From Sweltsa coloradensis (Eukaryota > Arthropoda > Insecta > Plecoptera > Chloroperlidae), in assembly GCA_024449915.1 (NCBI GenBank), contig JAMZAV010001054.1, positions 62,001 to 126,000 on the forward strand: a stretch of DNA of 64,000 nt. The letters are read 5' to 3'. A program made the position numbers and the translations under genes. Below are positions 48,814-61,129 of the stretch, in pieces. How positions within the stretch are numbered: the first letter of the stretch is position 1; each line of letters opens with the position of its first letter. Under the pieces are notes generated by a model, which was not told the DNA's origin, ran no database searches, and saw only the letters and a program-made list of their open reading frames with translations.

Positions 48814-49592
48814 CTAGGAAAACGCTAAAGTCCCGCCGCGTTGATGGATGAGCGTTTTTTTTGTAAGTTTTTTTTTGCGTTTTGTGCGTTTGTTTGCACT
48901 TTTCCTTTGCAAGTGCTTTTTGAATGCATTGTGGAGGTGATTGTTGTCAAGTTTCTATTGTTATTTGTTAATTGGTATTATAAACTTCAAAAAACTCATA
49001 TTAAAACCTTTATTTCTGTAGATTCTGACTAATTTTTTCAACTTTTTCTTTCAAAAGGTACTACATCACCATAACCTTAATGTCCATGTGAAATATGAAC
49101 GTTGTAGCCCTACCCGTTTGGTCAGAATCGGCCCAAATGTGACGAAAATATCGCACTAAAAATTGAAAAACTAATATTAAAACCTTTATTTCTATGGATT
49201 CTAGCTAACTTTTTCAACTTTTTCTTTCAAAAGGTACTACATCACCATAATCTTAATGTCCATGTGAAATATGAACGTTCTAGCCCCACCCGTTTGGTCA
49301 GAATCGGCCCAAATGTCACGAAAATATCGCACTAAAAATCGAAAAAAAATCGTAAAAGTACGATATTTATGAGAAATATTTCTTCGATTGTACCCAAAAA
49401 CAATACACCTCTAAGTTCAGAGAAAACGAAGGTCCGGTCAAATTTTCATCAAGATCGCGTATGCCGTTTGCCCGGAATCGAGCGAACAAACAGACGGAAA
49501 AAAAAAAAAAAAACACCCGAGCTAAATTTTTTGGGGGGTCAGTGAAATTGAAGTCTTCGCTTCCGCTCGCTACGCTCGCTCGCTCATCCAAT
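48814..49592 (-). mobile_element. Helentron-like element, type A (779 bp)
   Basis: The - strand begins ATTGGATGAGCGAGCGAGCG and ends with hairpin AACGC/GCGTT and TTCCTAG at 48814, followed by T. An internal block is duplicated in tandem (about 49000-49160 and 49165-49340). Confidence 0.75.
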
Positions 49593-49593
49593 A

Positions 49594-50515
49594 AATAAAT
49601 AAATACTAAATAAATTGTTTTTAGAGTCTACCCACTCAGTTGTTGGATGAGCGTAGCGAGCGAAGCGAAGATTCCATTTCACTACACTGGAGAAAAAAAT
49701 CCGGATGTTTTTTTTTTTTCTGTATTATTGTGTGTTTGTCAGCACGATTCCGGCTAAACCGATACTCCAATTGCAATGAAATTTTCTGGAGACCTTCGAA
49801 ATCTCTGAACTTAGAACTGCCACGATTTTGAGCGCAATCGAAAAATTATTTCTCATGAAAAAAGCAATTTTACAATTTTTTTCGATTTTTTAAAAATTTC
49901 TTCAACTTATAACACCTACATTCTTTGTACGATTTTAATGAGTTTTTCACAGAACCACAATTTTATGAATTTAGATATCCGTGTGAAATTTGAGCGCAAT
50001 TGAAAAATTATTTCTCATGAAAATCGAAATTTTACGGGTTTTTTCTTTTTTAAAACAATTCTTTGACTTATAACACCTACATGCTTTAACCGATTGTAAT
50101 TTTTTTTTCACAAAACCTTAATTTCATGAATTAATATATTCGTGTGAAATTTGAGCGCAATCGAATAATTATTTTTTATGAAAATCGCAATTTTACGATT
50201 TTTTTCTTTTTTCAAATTACGATTAATTAGAAAAATTAAAAATTAAAGTTTATTTTTTATTTAATTTAAATTAATTTTAAAAAAATCTTCAACTAAGCAA
50301 TGATTTTTTCACAGAACAACAGAAAATCCGCATAACACATGGCAGCTCAATGCACCAATTACGCTCATCCAACAACGCGGCGGGACTTAAGCGTTTTCCT
50401 AGTATAACTGATTTTCAGTGAGGGACAGTAAATCAAAGCGACCAAGCCAACCCTGTAGCACACACAATCCACGAGTGAGCGATAACCAACGAAAGATCAA
50501 TATTTTTAATAGGAA
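49594..50515 (-). mobile_element. SINE tail interrupted by a Helentron-like insertion
   Basis: 49594-49642 and 50403-50515 together match the 3' part of the SINE at 31090 (CTACCCACTCAGTT ... ATAACTGATTTTCAGTG). The break holds the 760-bp element at 49643-50402. Confidence 0.8.
49643..50402 (+). mobile_element. Helentron-like element, type B (760 bp)
   Basis: It starts TTGGATGAGCGTAGCG; the 13-bp start recurs inverted (TACGCTCATCCAA) at about 50360-50372. The 3' hairpin is AACGC (50374-50378) with GCGTT (50391-50395), then TTCCTAG. The interior has three diverged internal repeats of 'ATTTCTCATGAAAATCG' with 'TTTGAGCGCAAT'. No target duplication is evident. Confidence 0.8.
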
Positions 50516-51040
50516 ATTATTTTTTTAATTTTGTTTCTCATTTTTTTTTTTATCAGAATGGACAATCATTCAAAACTAAGGTCGCCCAAACGGTTGAGTT
50601 TGTTGGGTGCACTAATACAAATTTCACACAAACCAGTTAGCTAGCTGACAGGCCGGAGTGAAAGATTCTACTGAACCAGATTCTTATGCATTTTCATGTT
50701 TTGATGTAGGCTATGCTTGCTAGATGCAACTGTGCAAACTTGTACAGTAGATAGATATGTGCATTTTATGACTTTTCACTGTACAAAACTAAGTAGGTAC
50801 CAAAACAAAACAACAATCTTGTGAGAAAAATAAAATATTTATCTAGGTCTCGTACATTTTTAATTTTTGAAAATATTTATTCACTTGACTTATTTAAAAT
50901 TACTATCTTGCTCAGTAAGACAAGATTAAATCAACTACCCTGCACCTACAACTGTGTAGGAAGGATGGAGTTTTGGATTATGTTCTAGAGGCAACACACT
51001 TTACGTAGCTTCTCAAATAGCTTGTGACTGGACTACAACA
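50516..51040 (-). other. TBC1D31 intron
   Basis: No gene or repeat boundary seen. Confidence 0.5.
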
Positions 51041-51046
51041 AGGAGC

Positions 51047-51117
51047 CTTCAACAATTCTCTGCCCACCATCAAACAGCTTTGTCAGGAACTCCATGTGTC
51101 GCACACCAGGCATTGCA
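51047..51117 (-). pseudogene. Partial duplicate of the neighbouring TBC1D31 exon
   Basis: The - strand reads MPGVRHMEFLTKLFDGG, against VPGVRHMEFLPQLFDGG in the exon at 51267-51426. The copy lies 150 bp 3' of the true exon in transcript order, lacks its GTAAG donor and first half, and is therefore unlikely to be spliced in. Confidence 0.75.
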
Positions 51118-51266
51118 CTCGCAAATATGATGCGTTCTTAACTCACCAACCATAGAGATTGGGCATGTACACTCTTGTCTATATCGACCATAACATAAGT
51201 AAATCAAGGATTCTATGTAGGTACCCACCCACCCTTGGTTTACTTCTGAATGACAATCTATCTTAC

Positions 51267-51426
51267 CTTGTTAGCGCCTCCATCAAACAGCTGTGGCAGG
51301 AACTCCATGTGCCGCACACCAGGCACTTCACTCGGCAGGTCTATCACTTTCTTCACCGACCAATCGTCAAGTGCAAACACCACCAGCGAAGGAGTGTGGC
51401 CACCAATCACCATTGCTCTGCCATCT
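51267..51426 (-). CDS. TBC1D31: TBC1D31 exon, WD40 repeat
   Basis: 160 bases: one base completing Arg, 53 codons, phase 0 out. DGRAMVIGGHTPSLVVFALD... to LFDGGANK. 'DGR....GG......', 'RH.EFLP..FD.G.N' is characteristic of this family. GTAAGA donor. Confidence 0.92.
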
Positions 51427-52439
51427 CTTTAAGAAGTACAACAAGCAACTGTTAGTGTTGAACACACACTTTGAAAAAAAAACTTTGATTGGCTCCATTA
51501 TAACATGAAGAACTATAGTAATTGCCAAGGCAATCGGTGTTACTTATCAATACAGAATACCATCACAAACACAGGTTTTAGCAAAGGATTTTAAAAGTTT
51601 GTTAACGTTCGCATGTCTACGATTTCAAAATAATTTGCTATCAAAAGTTTATGAAGAGTGCCTGTCTGACTGATGTGCCCTTAAGGGCCTAACCATAACA
51701 TAACTTTTCATCCCATAGACAGTACCTATTAAACTAAAGATTCAATACAAAACATTGAAAACAATAATCCTGACTAGATCCAAGTTTTCCCTTATCCAAG
51801 TTCAACATAATGAAGTTCCAGATGTATTGAATTATTGATCTTTATATTTTTCAAGGTTTTATATACCCAGATGTTTAACTTATTAAGTTAATAGGTCAGG
51901 CATTTTCTGACGGGAGTTATTAACACTGTACTTAGATTTGTTTGTTCATTATTGTTTGCTAATTGCTATGTAAGGGATGTCATTGAGTACGGTACTCAGG
52001 TTACCCAAACTTAAACATTACACAAATATTTCCCAAGAATTTGAGTTACGATTGTGAATTTGTGATTTACAAATTGAACTGTTAAAAATAGTTTTCTTGG
52101 CCACCCAATATGTTTTCATTCCTATTTAGTATATGCAATGTTTTAGTTTGGTGAAGTGACAGTCTTTGGCTTCATTAATTTGTTCTTCAGTTTAATGCAT
52201 GTGTTTATTTAGTAGAAGTAGGCCTAGTGTGTTGCTAGTAGTACTAGAAGTAGCCTCAACAACATGTTGCCATTTAAACTGCGAAGGATTTGGGTAACCC
52301 AAATCTCTATTTTACTACCCGATGTCATCTCTACTTTGTATATTGATCTTTATTGAAAGTCTGAAAGGACGCATACTGCCAACTGGATGAGAGGGCAGTA
52401 AGGCCTTTTACGACAGCTTTGCGCCTTTCCTTTGAATTA
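51427..52439 (-). other. TBC1D31 intron left of the LTR element
   Basis: No gene or clear repeat. Confidence 0.5.
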
Positions 52440-52443
52440 TTAT

Positions 52444-54346
52444 TGTGCCCGAACAGCCCTGTCAGTGGCCTAAGGTCACTAATCAATTGTTTAAATAGCT
52501 TCACTATGTTAATAATGATTCCTAAATCTATGGTTAAATTTTAATTTTTGTCCTTGTTTATGTGTATTAATTAAAAATGTGTGAATAAATTAATAACTTG
52601 ATGACACAAATGTCATCAAGTAATCCTACATAAGGTACGAGCTCAGTGTTTTGCGGCCGAGTAGGCGGCAGTAATCTGCAGGCAATGAAATTTGGCTCAG
52701 ATATATAGTGCAGTGTTCAGGGGGTCTATGGGTGTAAAAGTGGTGCAACAGAGCTTCAGTTTGCCGTCTGCTAGCGGGCAGCCAGGGCGAATTCACCGAA
52801 AGAATGTAGCAAACAAAGGCGATCACGTGAACATCCGGTGATCCAGGGGCTTGTTAGCGTATTTGGCAACCTGGTCAAGCCAAGGATATGCAGCACCGGC
52901 AACAGGGTCCGCTGGAGACCTTGGACAGTTCGCGCGGATTGTAAGAAAACTAGGCCCGGGAAGGCGAGTTCCCTTCAAAATGAACCAATCACCGCCACCC
53001 ACGCCAGAGGAAAGCGTCGGTCGGGGGGTTGGAAGCTGGACTCGAGGGAGAAGCGAGTCAGTCGTCCTGAAAGTGCTCTCAGAGTAGGTCCACGCCGGGC
53101 AACTACAGTTTTGTGCGCGCAAAGTACCGAGACCGCGACCAAGTGTAAAATGTGTATACCAAGGAAGCACCGACCGCCGGGGGAGTACCCCAGTAGTAGA
53201 TAGGTCGTTTATCATTTTTCCTAATTAATCCTACATTTTTCGGCAGTGAGCGTTAGGAAAGCCCAGAGCTATGGGGTAAGGAACCACGCTCCGCCGACGT
53301 CGACGATCAAGCACGAACAGGTACATTCTTTTGTCTCCATCGTAAGATGCGATGGGACATCATACTATCATAAATCCCTGCCTAATGGCTAAAAGAAGTT
53401 GTCCTGAAAACGGAACACCATTCCGGTCATCCACTTAAGTCCTTTGACACCCAACCTCCTATGGCCAGTCTGCCATCCTCAGGCTGCGACCCTAATAATC
53501 TTGCCACTCGCCGCGCAAGCTAAACAGCGCCCAGAGTAGGACCACCCTCCCCGAGTCGCAGTGTTCCTGTCGAGAATCAAGGAGATGTCCCGGAACCACA
53601 CCGACGCCATGCCAGGAGATCGTCCGCGCGCAAAGTCGACCCTCCATTGAGGGAGACCCTACGCATCGTCGCCATCTTGGTCATCGTTGGACTTGGGTCC
53701 ACCGACGCGAAGTCGACAACCGGAACGTGTTGAGTACAAACATCCAATGTTATTTCTATTGTAACCTGTAACTGTATTTCTCGATGTAACTATTTTTAAT
53801 TATTTGGAATAATATTGGGGGAAAACTGGATCCAGTAGGTTGTGTGTCACTATCATGTATGTACTGCCATATGCATTTAATTCTTTGAATACCATGATTG
53901 AACATGTCAGCAGAAAATCAAACCTTTTTCAATTCTCATACATTTAACGACCTAGTCAATTCCTCGTATCACAACCGTAACTTTATTTTGGGGCAACTTT
54001 AACTTGAACTTGTGCATGCATAATTATAAGTTGGCATCACCGCGCCGCTAGGAATGTCGCTGTTTGGCCGCCGCTGCGCTGCAGAGCAGGGAGGTTGAGC
54101 ACCTTCCCCCCTCCTCTCACCCCTTGGTAAGCATTCGAGTGACCTTTCGAGGGGTGTGACGGCTGAGAGTTGCCGCTGCCACCACCACTACTGCCCTACA
54201 CCAGCTTACTTAGTTTCTACGCTACCAATATTAACGTAAGTTAATTGGCGCCCATATAAAATATAATTAAATTCTAGGTAAAATTTTGGTAATCCTGAGA
54301 GAGAGAGAGTGAGAGTAGGTGTTAGTTACGGAGCTTGTCGGCTTCA
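52444..54346 (+). repeat. 5' LTR (1.9 kb)
   Basis: Begins TGTGCCCGAACAGCC and ends CTTGTCGGCTTCA. A GA-rich tract GAGAGAGAGTGAGAG precedes the end. Confidence 0.92.
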
Positions 54347-54433
54347 ACTGGCAGCCCAAGCCGTGGGGCTTCGATTTAACTGCGATAAACCCGGGATTAA
54401 GAATTTCGTGTAGGTAGAAACGATAGGCTGTCC

Positions 54434-55975
54434 ATGGACATCATGGCAGAAGGGAATATAACAAGTGAGCTAGGCGACGCGCTACAGGACACGAGTGCAG
54501 GGAACAGCAGTGCAGCGCAGGCTAGTGTCGAGGTGCCGGCGATGATCGTGGAGAAGGGCGTACAATACGTCAGGGTAGACGATAACGGAGAGCAGGAAGT
54601 GTTGCGCGATTTATCTATAATAGCGGAAAATGAATCAGACGAAGAGTCGAGTAGAGACACGGTTGCCGTCGGAACCACCAGCGGAGCGCGGAGCGAGGAG
54701 ACCACCTTGGTCGAGGCGTCGGATGACGCAACCCCGGTGCTCAGGTCGGAACTGAGACAGGTTGAGGGACGAATCATCCAATCAATCGAGACGACCGTGC
54801 GTGGGCTAATAGAGGCATTGAACGCGCAGTCCGCGACCCGAGAGGTAGAGAGACGGGTAGATAAGGAACGAGAGGACAAGTTCTGGGCGGAAATCAAGGC
54901 AATGCGTGAGGAGAGCCAAAGCTGGCGGAGTAATTTAGAAAAAAGTAGGGAAGAATGTAGACAAAACTTTGATAAAAAAATGGTAGAGCAAGCGAGCGTA
55001 GCCAGGAGCGAGCTAACTGTGCAAACCACCATAATAAACAAAAAGATAGAGCAGGTAGAGGGGGTCGTGAAAGCTATACAGGACTCTCAAACAATCGCCT
55101 CTCAGGAACTGAGCGGTAATGTGCGCTTAGAGATTACGCAAATCAATGCGGCCTTGTCGAGCGAGACCGCGAGGGCGGAACAGGTGGACCAGCGGCGACA
55201 GCAACAGCTGGCGAGCGTAGAGAATGGTTGTAGGGACAATAACACCAATACGCAAGTTGCTATCGCGGACCTTAAAAGTAATGTCGACGGACTAGCAAGT
55301 CAGTTATCGGAGGTGACTAACCGGTTGCTAGACGGTAGAAACGTACCACCCGCAGGCGTCGATCTGGCCGAGGCAAGTACCGCGTTGGGAAGGGAGCTTG
55401 ATAAACGCGTCGCGACGCTCCGCACTGAAACAATAGGAACCGTACGCCCTACGCGCCAAGACGCGCCGGACCTGTTTGATAATTGGGGGTGGATTGTCAG
55501 TAAAGGTGTCAAGGAGATATCGATCAAGCCAAAGCGTACCGAGGCATTCGGGTATGGAATGCGACGAATCCCGGAGAGCACCTGGGACGATTGGTATCCG
55601 AATGAGAGAGGTGTAGTGAGGGGAGTAAGAATAACCACGTCACAAATGTTTATGCTGGGACCTAGGCCTAAAGGAAGGTTCGAGTCGGCACCGACGTACC
55701 CCGACGAAACCAAGCGCGTGACGATAGTCGAGTATGTCTTAAAACAAACCACCACGCTCAGTGCGGCTTTGCCCAGAAAGAGAGTGATGCTGGGGTCGAA
55801 CCGACAACCGCGCGCCGACGCGCAGAGAGAGAGGACAGTGGCGGACGTATACGAGGAGCGAGCGGATGTAAGACCTGAGTGCTACGTAGGGGACGAAGGC
55901 GAAGGTCAAAATGAAAAGTTCCGTTCCGAAACAGTTGCCCGCGTACTACAGAGAGAGAGAGAAGCTGTGGGGTAG
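54434..55975 (+). CDS. 513-residue coiled-coil ORF of the LTR element (gag-like?)
   Basis: An intact frame beginning 88 bp after the 5' LTR, in the position of gag. Residues 1-100 are acidic and Ser/Thr-rich. About 100-310 is a long charged coiled coil (EVERRVDKEREDKFWAEIKA is typical). 345-430 is a more globular Trp-containing part (LFDNWGWIVSKGVKEISIKP; STWDDWYPNE). The end is Arg/Glu-rich. There is no CCHC zinc knuckle or protease motif. Codon use and GC content are clearly higher than in the AT-rich surroundings. The role of a particle-forming or RNA-binding protein is a guess from position. I do not recognise the family. Confidence 0.75.
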   Translation: MDIMAEGNITSELGDALQDTSAGNSSAAQASVEVPAMIVEKGVQYVRVDDNGEQEVLRDLSIIAENESDEESSRDTVAVGTTSGARSEETTLVEASDDATPVLRSELRQVEGRIIQSIETTVRGLIEALNAQSATREVERRVDKEREDKFWAEIKAMREESQSWRSNLEKSREECRQNFDKKMVEQASVARSELTVQTTIINKKIEQVEGVVKAIQDSQTIASQELSGNVRLEITQINAALSSETARAEQVDQRRQQQLASVENGCRDNNTNTQVAIADLKSNVDGLASQLSEVTNRLLDGRNVPPAGVDLAEASTALGRELDKRVATLRTETIGTVRPTRQDAPDLFDNWGWIVSKGVKEISIKPKRTEAFGYGMRRIPESTWDDWYPNERGVVRGVRITTSQMFMLGPRPKGRFESAPTYPDETKRVTIVEYVLKQTTTLSAALPRKRVMLGSNRQPRADAQRERTVADVYEERADVRPECYVGDEGEGQNEKFRSETVARVLQREREAVG

Positions 55976-58900
55976 GACCCGGGTCTTTAGGTTAAGAACG
56001 CCAGAGAGCTCACCAAAGATCGCGGAGTCGTTGTTGTGTAACTGTATTTTTTTTGTTATTTTGGTTTTTGTGTGGCCGGTCTCCGAGAGTGTTTGTAGCT
56101 TGTAGAAGCTGTTTTGAGTTGTGGTAAGCTCAACGGAAGTGTATCGCGGGACGCGGGTACTGGTAGGACCGATAGGAGAGCGAGAGTAACGCCTCAGGCG
56201 ATTAAGCCACGCACAGCTGCTTGACAGGTTAGCGACAGTGAGATGGACTACCGATCCATACGGCCCGATCGCCAAGCGCACTTTGACCGAAGTTGTTTGC
56301 CGGTAATGCAACTACCAACACTGGAGCAACAAGAGTTGCTCGACGTAAAACTCACCCCATCACTCGCGGGACGACTGGGAACTTTATCACTGCAAGGCCT
56401 TGTAGTCTGTCAGCTGTCACAAGGACGCGACAGGACTTTTTGGGTAGACCTACGTGACATCGGACATTTCGGTTAGGACCACGCCTGTCTTGTGAGATCT
56501 CGTGTGATTTGTGGTAGGACATGCCTCCGCGCTAGACGAGGTCGCGCCCAGTAGGATGTACCTGTGACCCCTCAGCTATTTAGCTCTTTTGTTTTTACGC
56601 GATGGAATCTAGGACCGCCTGTGTCACCGCGATGTGTTTTTGTGTTTGTCGATGTTTTTATTCTGTGTAACGAGAGAGAGAGGAAAGTACGTAGAGGTTG
56701 TTTGAGGGACTTACCACCCCGCCGGCAGTGCAAGTTAGGAGGAAGTTGTTGAATCAAGTTTTGTGTTCCCGTGCGAGTGAAGTTTGAGTTAAGTTTGTGA
56801 GTTAAGGTTTTACGTCCATCAAGTCAGAGTACTCAAGTTTGTGTGTAGTTGTTGTTTTTAATGCGCCTTGGGTTTATATTTGCCGTGAGTGTTGGTCACC
56901 CACCGGGTTGACGCGGGCAGGCCTGGTAGCTGTGTGTGAAGTTTTTTGTTTGTTTGGTATTCTTTGAGTGAACGTGGACCAGTTTGTGTGTCTCGGCTGT
57001 GGCAGGGAGAAACGCGTACAAACTTACCGACGAACAGGGAAGGTCAAGGAGTTTACAATGTAAACAAGAGAAACGTGTGTAGGACCGTCCGTGGTCTGTG
57101 GGGTAGCCCGTGTAGGAAGAAGCACGCGAGTCAGTGGTGGAATCGAACCCAGGACCGCCGCGCGAGCGGATGCTCAAAGCATGAGCAGCTAGCGCGAAAC
57201 CATCGGACCTCGAGAGAGCGAGAGCGAATAAGAGCAGTCACGCATGCACGGCGACCACGATGGCATCGAGTGGGTAGGCTATCGCTAGGCGATGCGAGCT
57301 ACGCGCAGGTCAGCGACCTAAGAGGTAAACAAAACCATGCAGCCAGGCACCACGGAAACAGAAAGTGACGGACAATAGAATAGCTAGGGAACTCGCGGAC
57401 TAAACTTGGGAGGTTGCCACGCCAGGCCTCGAGGTACTGTCAGCGGTCATAAGGACGCGACAAGGATTATTTTACAGGACCTACGATACATCGAACAGTT
57501 AAGTTAGGGCCACGCCTGTCTTGCGAGCAAAATAATAGTTCAGCATATTTTTTTTTGACCACGGGTCTTGCGTCAGGATACGCCCCTCACGTTGGAGATG
57601 ACTCACGTAGAGCTGGCAGGGTTCCTCGGACGCCTTCGCCTTCAGCGACTTTTGCACTTCATTATTTGTTATGAAGATGCGTTGTATGCGAACACAGCTG
57701 GGACCGCGGGGTGCTTAACCAGTATTGCGATGTATTTGGTGTAATGAGAAAGAGAGAGAGTGCGTAGGGTTCTGTCTTTGAGTAAAATGCTCAGTTTGCC
57801 GGCCGCGCCTATCCTAAGTTTGTGTTTTGAATCAAGTTTTAGTTGTTCCGCTGGAGTAGAAATATTTTATTGAATAAAAGTCGTATTGTATATCCGAGTA
57901 TCGACGCCAGAAGAAGGTTTGTTTTGTTTTAATTTGTGTAAGCGCGCCGTAGCGGAATTATTGAAAGTGAGATTCACCCACCGAGGAACGTGCTACTGCA
58001 ACCTGTGTGACAGGAACAAACAGAAAAGCTTTCTCGAAAGAAACGAGTCACGGATACTGCTTCCACGGATAAAATGAGAGTCAGAGTGACGGTCAGGCGT
58101 GTAGAAAATGTCATGTCGTTTTTGGCTAGCAATGCCATCCGAATGTAATTAATGTTGGTCTGTAATAAAGTTTGTATACTCAGGAGGCGAGCCTGGTAGG
58201 GAAGTGCGTGAGTGTTAAATCCGTCAGTCGTCGTATCGTTTTGTGTTTTATTGTATTAATCTTGTATGCTTGTAAGCATAATGTTTTTGCGTTATATTTA
58301 CGAAGGGACTCATGTCAGGTGTAAACGTAGTTTGATTAGGGATTGTGTCTCCGTGACGAGCCAGGAAGCGTTGTAGCCGCCCGATTCTAATTTTTGTGGT
58401 ATTGGCGTCAATTTTGTCGTTTATTTTTTTTTGTCTGTAAAATGTTTTATGTAAGCGCCAAAACGGGCAGGGAAAACAGTAATTGCGAGGGATGTCCGCA
58501 GGTTAACTGACCAATGGGAGTCACGAGCGAGAGTGGTAAACCAGGCTTCACATAAGTTGATCACAAGAGTTGTAGGTGAACGTGCCACCTTTTGTTGTGT
58601 AGCAGGGTAGGTTTGGTTGCATCGCGGCGACACTCGAGAGGTGAAGCCCTAGGCCAGGGCTAGTGAGACGTTGCCAGCTGGGCACCGGTATGTGGTGGTG
58701 GTGGTAGGCGGACGCGGCCCGAGCATGGGGGAGGACGTGCCTAGGCGAGGTTGAGCCGGCCGGTGTTGCAGTGCCATTTCCAGCGAGTGCACTACCGCCA
58801 GTGGCGTAGCGCCACAGCCCAGTAGGAAGGGAACTTCTGAGGAGTTCTCAGATGGGGATTTTCTTTTTAGTGTTTGGGGACACCCAATGTAGAAGTCTTG

Positions 58901-59234
58901 GGGGGATGGAGCCCAGGAATCAGGGGGTTAGTTGATTTGTTTTGTGTGGGCTTGGCGGACCGAGTGTGTAGGTCTCAAGCGTAGTTCATTTCCGGGAAAA
59001 GGGCATCCGGGGATGTGCCAAGAGTCAGATATGAAATAAAAGTAACGTAAATTGGACGAGGATGATCCCTACCCACAATTTCTTTAGAATAGTAAGAATA
59101 AGAGAATAAGAAAAACTGAAAGTTCAATCATGTAACCTAAGAGGTAAACTGACTGAAGTTGCTGTCCAGTCAAGAGAGAGATTACTTTTCGTTTGGCTTG
59201 CAAGCAAGGCCAACCCAAAAGTAGTGGGGGTAGC
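55976..59234 (+). other. Non-coding interior of the LTR element
   Basis: No long frame. A diverged direct duplication links about 56390-56790 and 57420-57860 (AAGGACGCGACA, CACGCCTGTCTTG, GAATCAAGTTTT in the same order). Near 57125-57200 the - strand has a degenerate tRNA-like run with GGGTTCGATTCC. Confidence 0.65.
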
Positions 59235-61129
59235 TGTGCCCGAACAGCCCTGTCAGTGGCCTAAGGTCACTAATCAATTGTTTAAATAGCTTCACTGTGT
59301 TAATAATGATTCCTAAATCTATGGTTAAATTTTAATTTTTGTCCTTGTTTATGTGTATTAATTAAAAATGTGTGAATAAATTAATAACTTGATGACACAA
59401 ATGTCATCAAGTAATCCTACATAATGTACGAGCTCAGTGTTTTGCGGCCGAGTAGGCGGCAATAATCTGCAGGCAATGAAATTTGGCTCAGATATCTAGT
59501 GCAGTGTTCAGGGGGGTCTATGGGTGTAAAAGTGGTGCAACAGAGCTTCAGTTTGCCGTCTGCTAGCGGGCAGCCGGGGGCGAATTCACCGAAAGAATGT
59601 AGCAAACAAAGGCGATCACGTGAACATCCGGTGATCCAGGGCTGGTTAGCGTATTTGGCAACCTGGTCAAGCCAAGGATATGCAGCACCGGCAACAGGGT
59701 CCGCTGGAGACCTTGGACAGTTCGGCGGATTGTAAGAAAACTAGGCCCGGGAAGGCGAGTTCCCTTCAAAATGAACCAATCACCGCCACCCACGCCAAGG
59801 AAACGTCGGTCGGGGGGTTGGAAGCTGGACTCGAGGGAGAAGCGAGTCAGTCGTCCTGAAAGTGCTCTCAGAGTAGGTCCACGCCGGGCAACTACAGTTT
59901 TGTGCGCGCAAAGTACCGAGACCGCGACCAAGTGTAAAATGTGTATACCAAGGAAGCACCGACCGCCGGGGGAGTACCCCAGTAGTAGATAGGTCGTTTA
60001 TCATTTTTCCTAATTAATCCTACATTTTTCGGCAGTGAGCGTTAGGAAAGCCCAGAGCTATGGGGTAAGGAACCACGCTCCGCCGACGTCGACGATCAAG
60101 CACGAACAGGTACATTCTTTTGTCTCCATCGTAAGATGCGATGGACATCATACTATCATAAATCCCTGCCTAATGGCTAAAAGAAGTTGTCCTGAAAACG
60201 GAACACCATTCCGGTCATCCACTTAAGTCCTTTGACACCCAACCTCCTATGGCCAGTCTGCCATCCTCAGGCCTGCGACCCTAATAATCTTGCCACTCGC
60301 GCGCAAGCTAAACAGCGCCCAGAGTAGGACCACCCTCCCCGGAGTCGCAGTGTTCCTGTCGAGAATCAAGGAGATTCCCGTGAACCACACCGACGCCATG
60401 CCAGGAGATCGTCCGCGCGCAAAGTCGACCCTCCATTGAGGGAGACCCTACGCATCGTCGCCATCTTGGTCATCGTTGGACTTGGGTCCACCGACGCGAA
60501 GTCGACAACCGGAACGTGTTGAGTACAAACATCCAATGTTATTTCTATTGTAACCTGTAACTGTATTTCTCGATGTAACATTTTTAAATTATTTGCAATA
60601 ATATCGGGGGAAAACTGCATCCAGTAGGTTGTGTGTCACTATCATGTATGTACTGCCATATGCATTTAATTCTTTGAATACATGATTGAACATGTCAGCA
60701 GAAAATCAAACCTTTTTCAATTCTCATACATTTAACGACCTAGTCAATTCCTCGTATCACAACCGTAACTTTATTTTGGGGCAACTTTAACTTGAACTTG
60801 TGCATGCATAATTATAAGTTGGCATCACCGCGCCGCTAGGAATGTCGCTGTTGGCCGCCGCTGCGCTGCAGAGCAGGGAGGTTGAGCACCTTCCCCCCTC
60901 CCTCACCCTTGGTAAGCATTCGAGTGACCTTTCGAGGGTGTGACGGCTGAGAGTTGCCGCCTGCCAACCACCACTACTGCCCTACACAGCTTACTTAGTT
61001 TCTACGCTACCAATATTAACGTAAGTTAATTGCGCCCATATAAAATATAAATTAAATTCTAGGTAAAATTTTGGTAATCCTGAGAGAGAGAGTGAGAGTA
61101 GGTGTTAGTTACGGAGCTTGTCGGCTTCA
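59235..61129 (+). repeat. 3' LTR (1.9 kb)
   Basis: Matches the 5' LTR with scattered single-base indels. A short purine-rich run (AAAAGTAGTGGGGGTAG) just before it may be the polypurine tract. Confidence 0.92.

Larger units (their letters stand above)
52444..61129 (+). mobile_element. LTR retrotransposon without recognisable pol (8.7 kb)
   Basis: Direct LTRs at 52444-54346 and 59235-61129 start TGTGCCCG and end GGCTTCA. The target duplication is TTAT (52440-52443 and 61130-61133). The LTRs are nearly identical apart from small indels, so insertion is recent. A candidate primer-binding site TGGCAGCCCAAGCC starts at 54349, 2 bases after the LTR. The only long frame is 54434-55975. No protease, reverse transcriptase, RNase H or integrase motif was found in the 3.3 kb after it, so it must have moved with enzymes from elsewhere. 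It splits a TBC1D31 intron. Confidence 0.9.

Noticed and set aside
52838..53215. Frames of 120-130 codons on both strands in the LTR
   Set aside because: They lie within the LTR, recur only partly in the other LTR because of indels, and resemble no protein.
54397..55041. 214-codon - strand frame
   Set aside because: Shadow of the 513-codon + strand ORF; Ser/Leu-rich, with no start context or homology.
57120..57210. tRNA-Ser-like sequence on the - strand in the LTR element
   Set aside because: The T stem has two mismatches and the D arm is not convincing.
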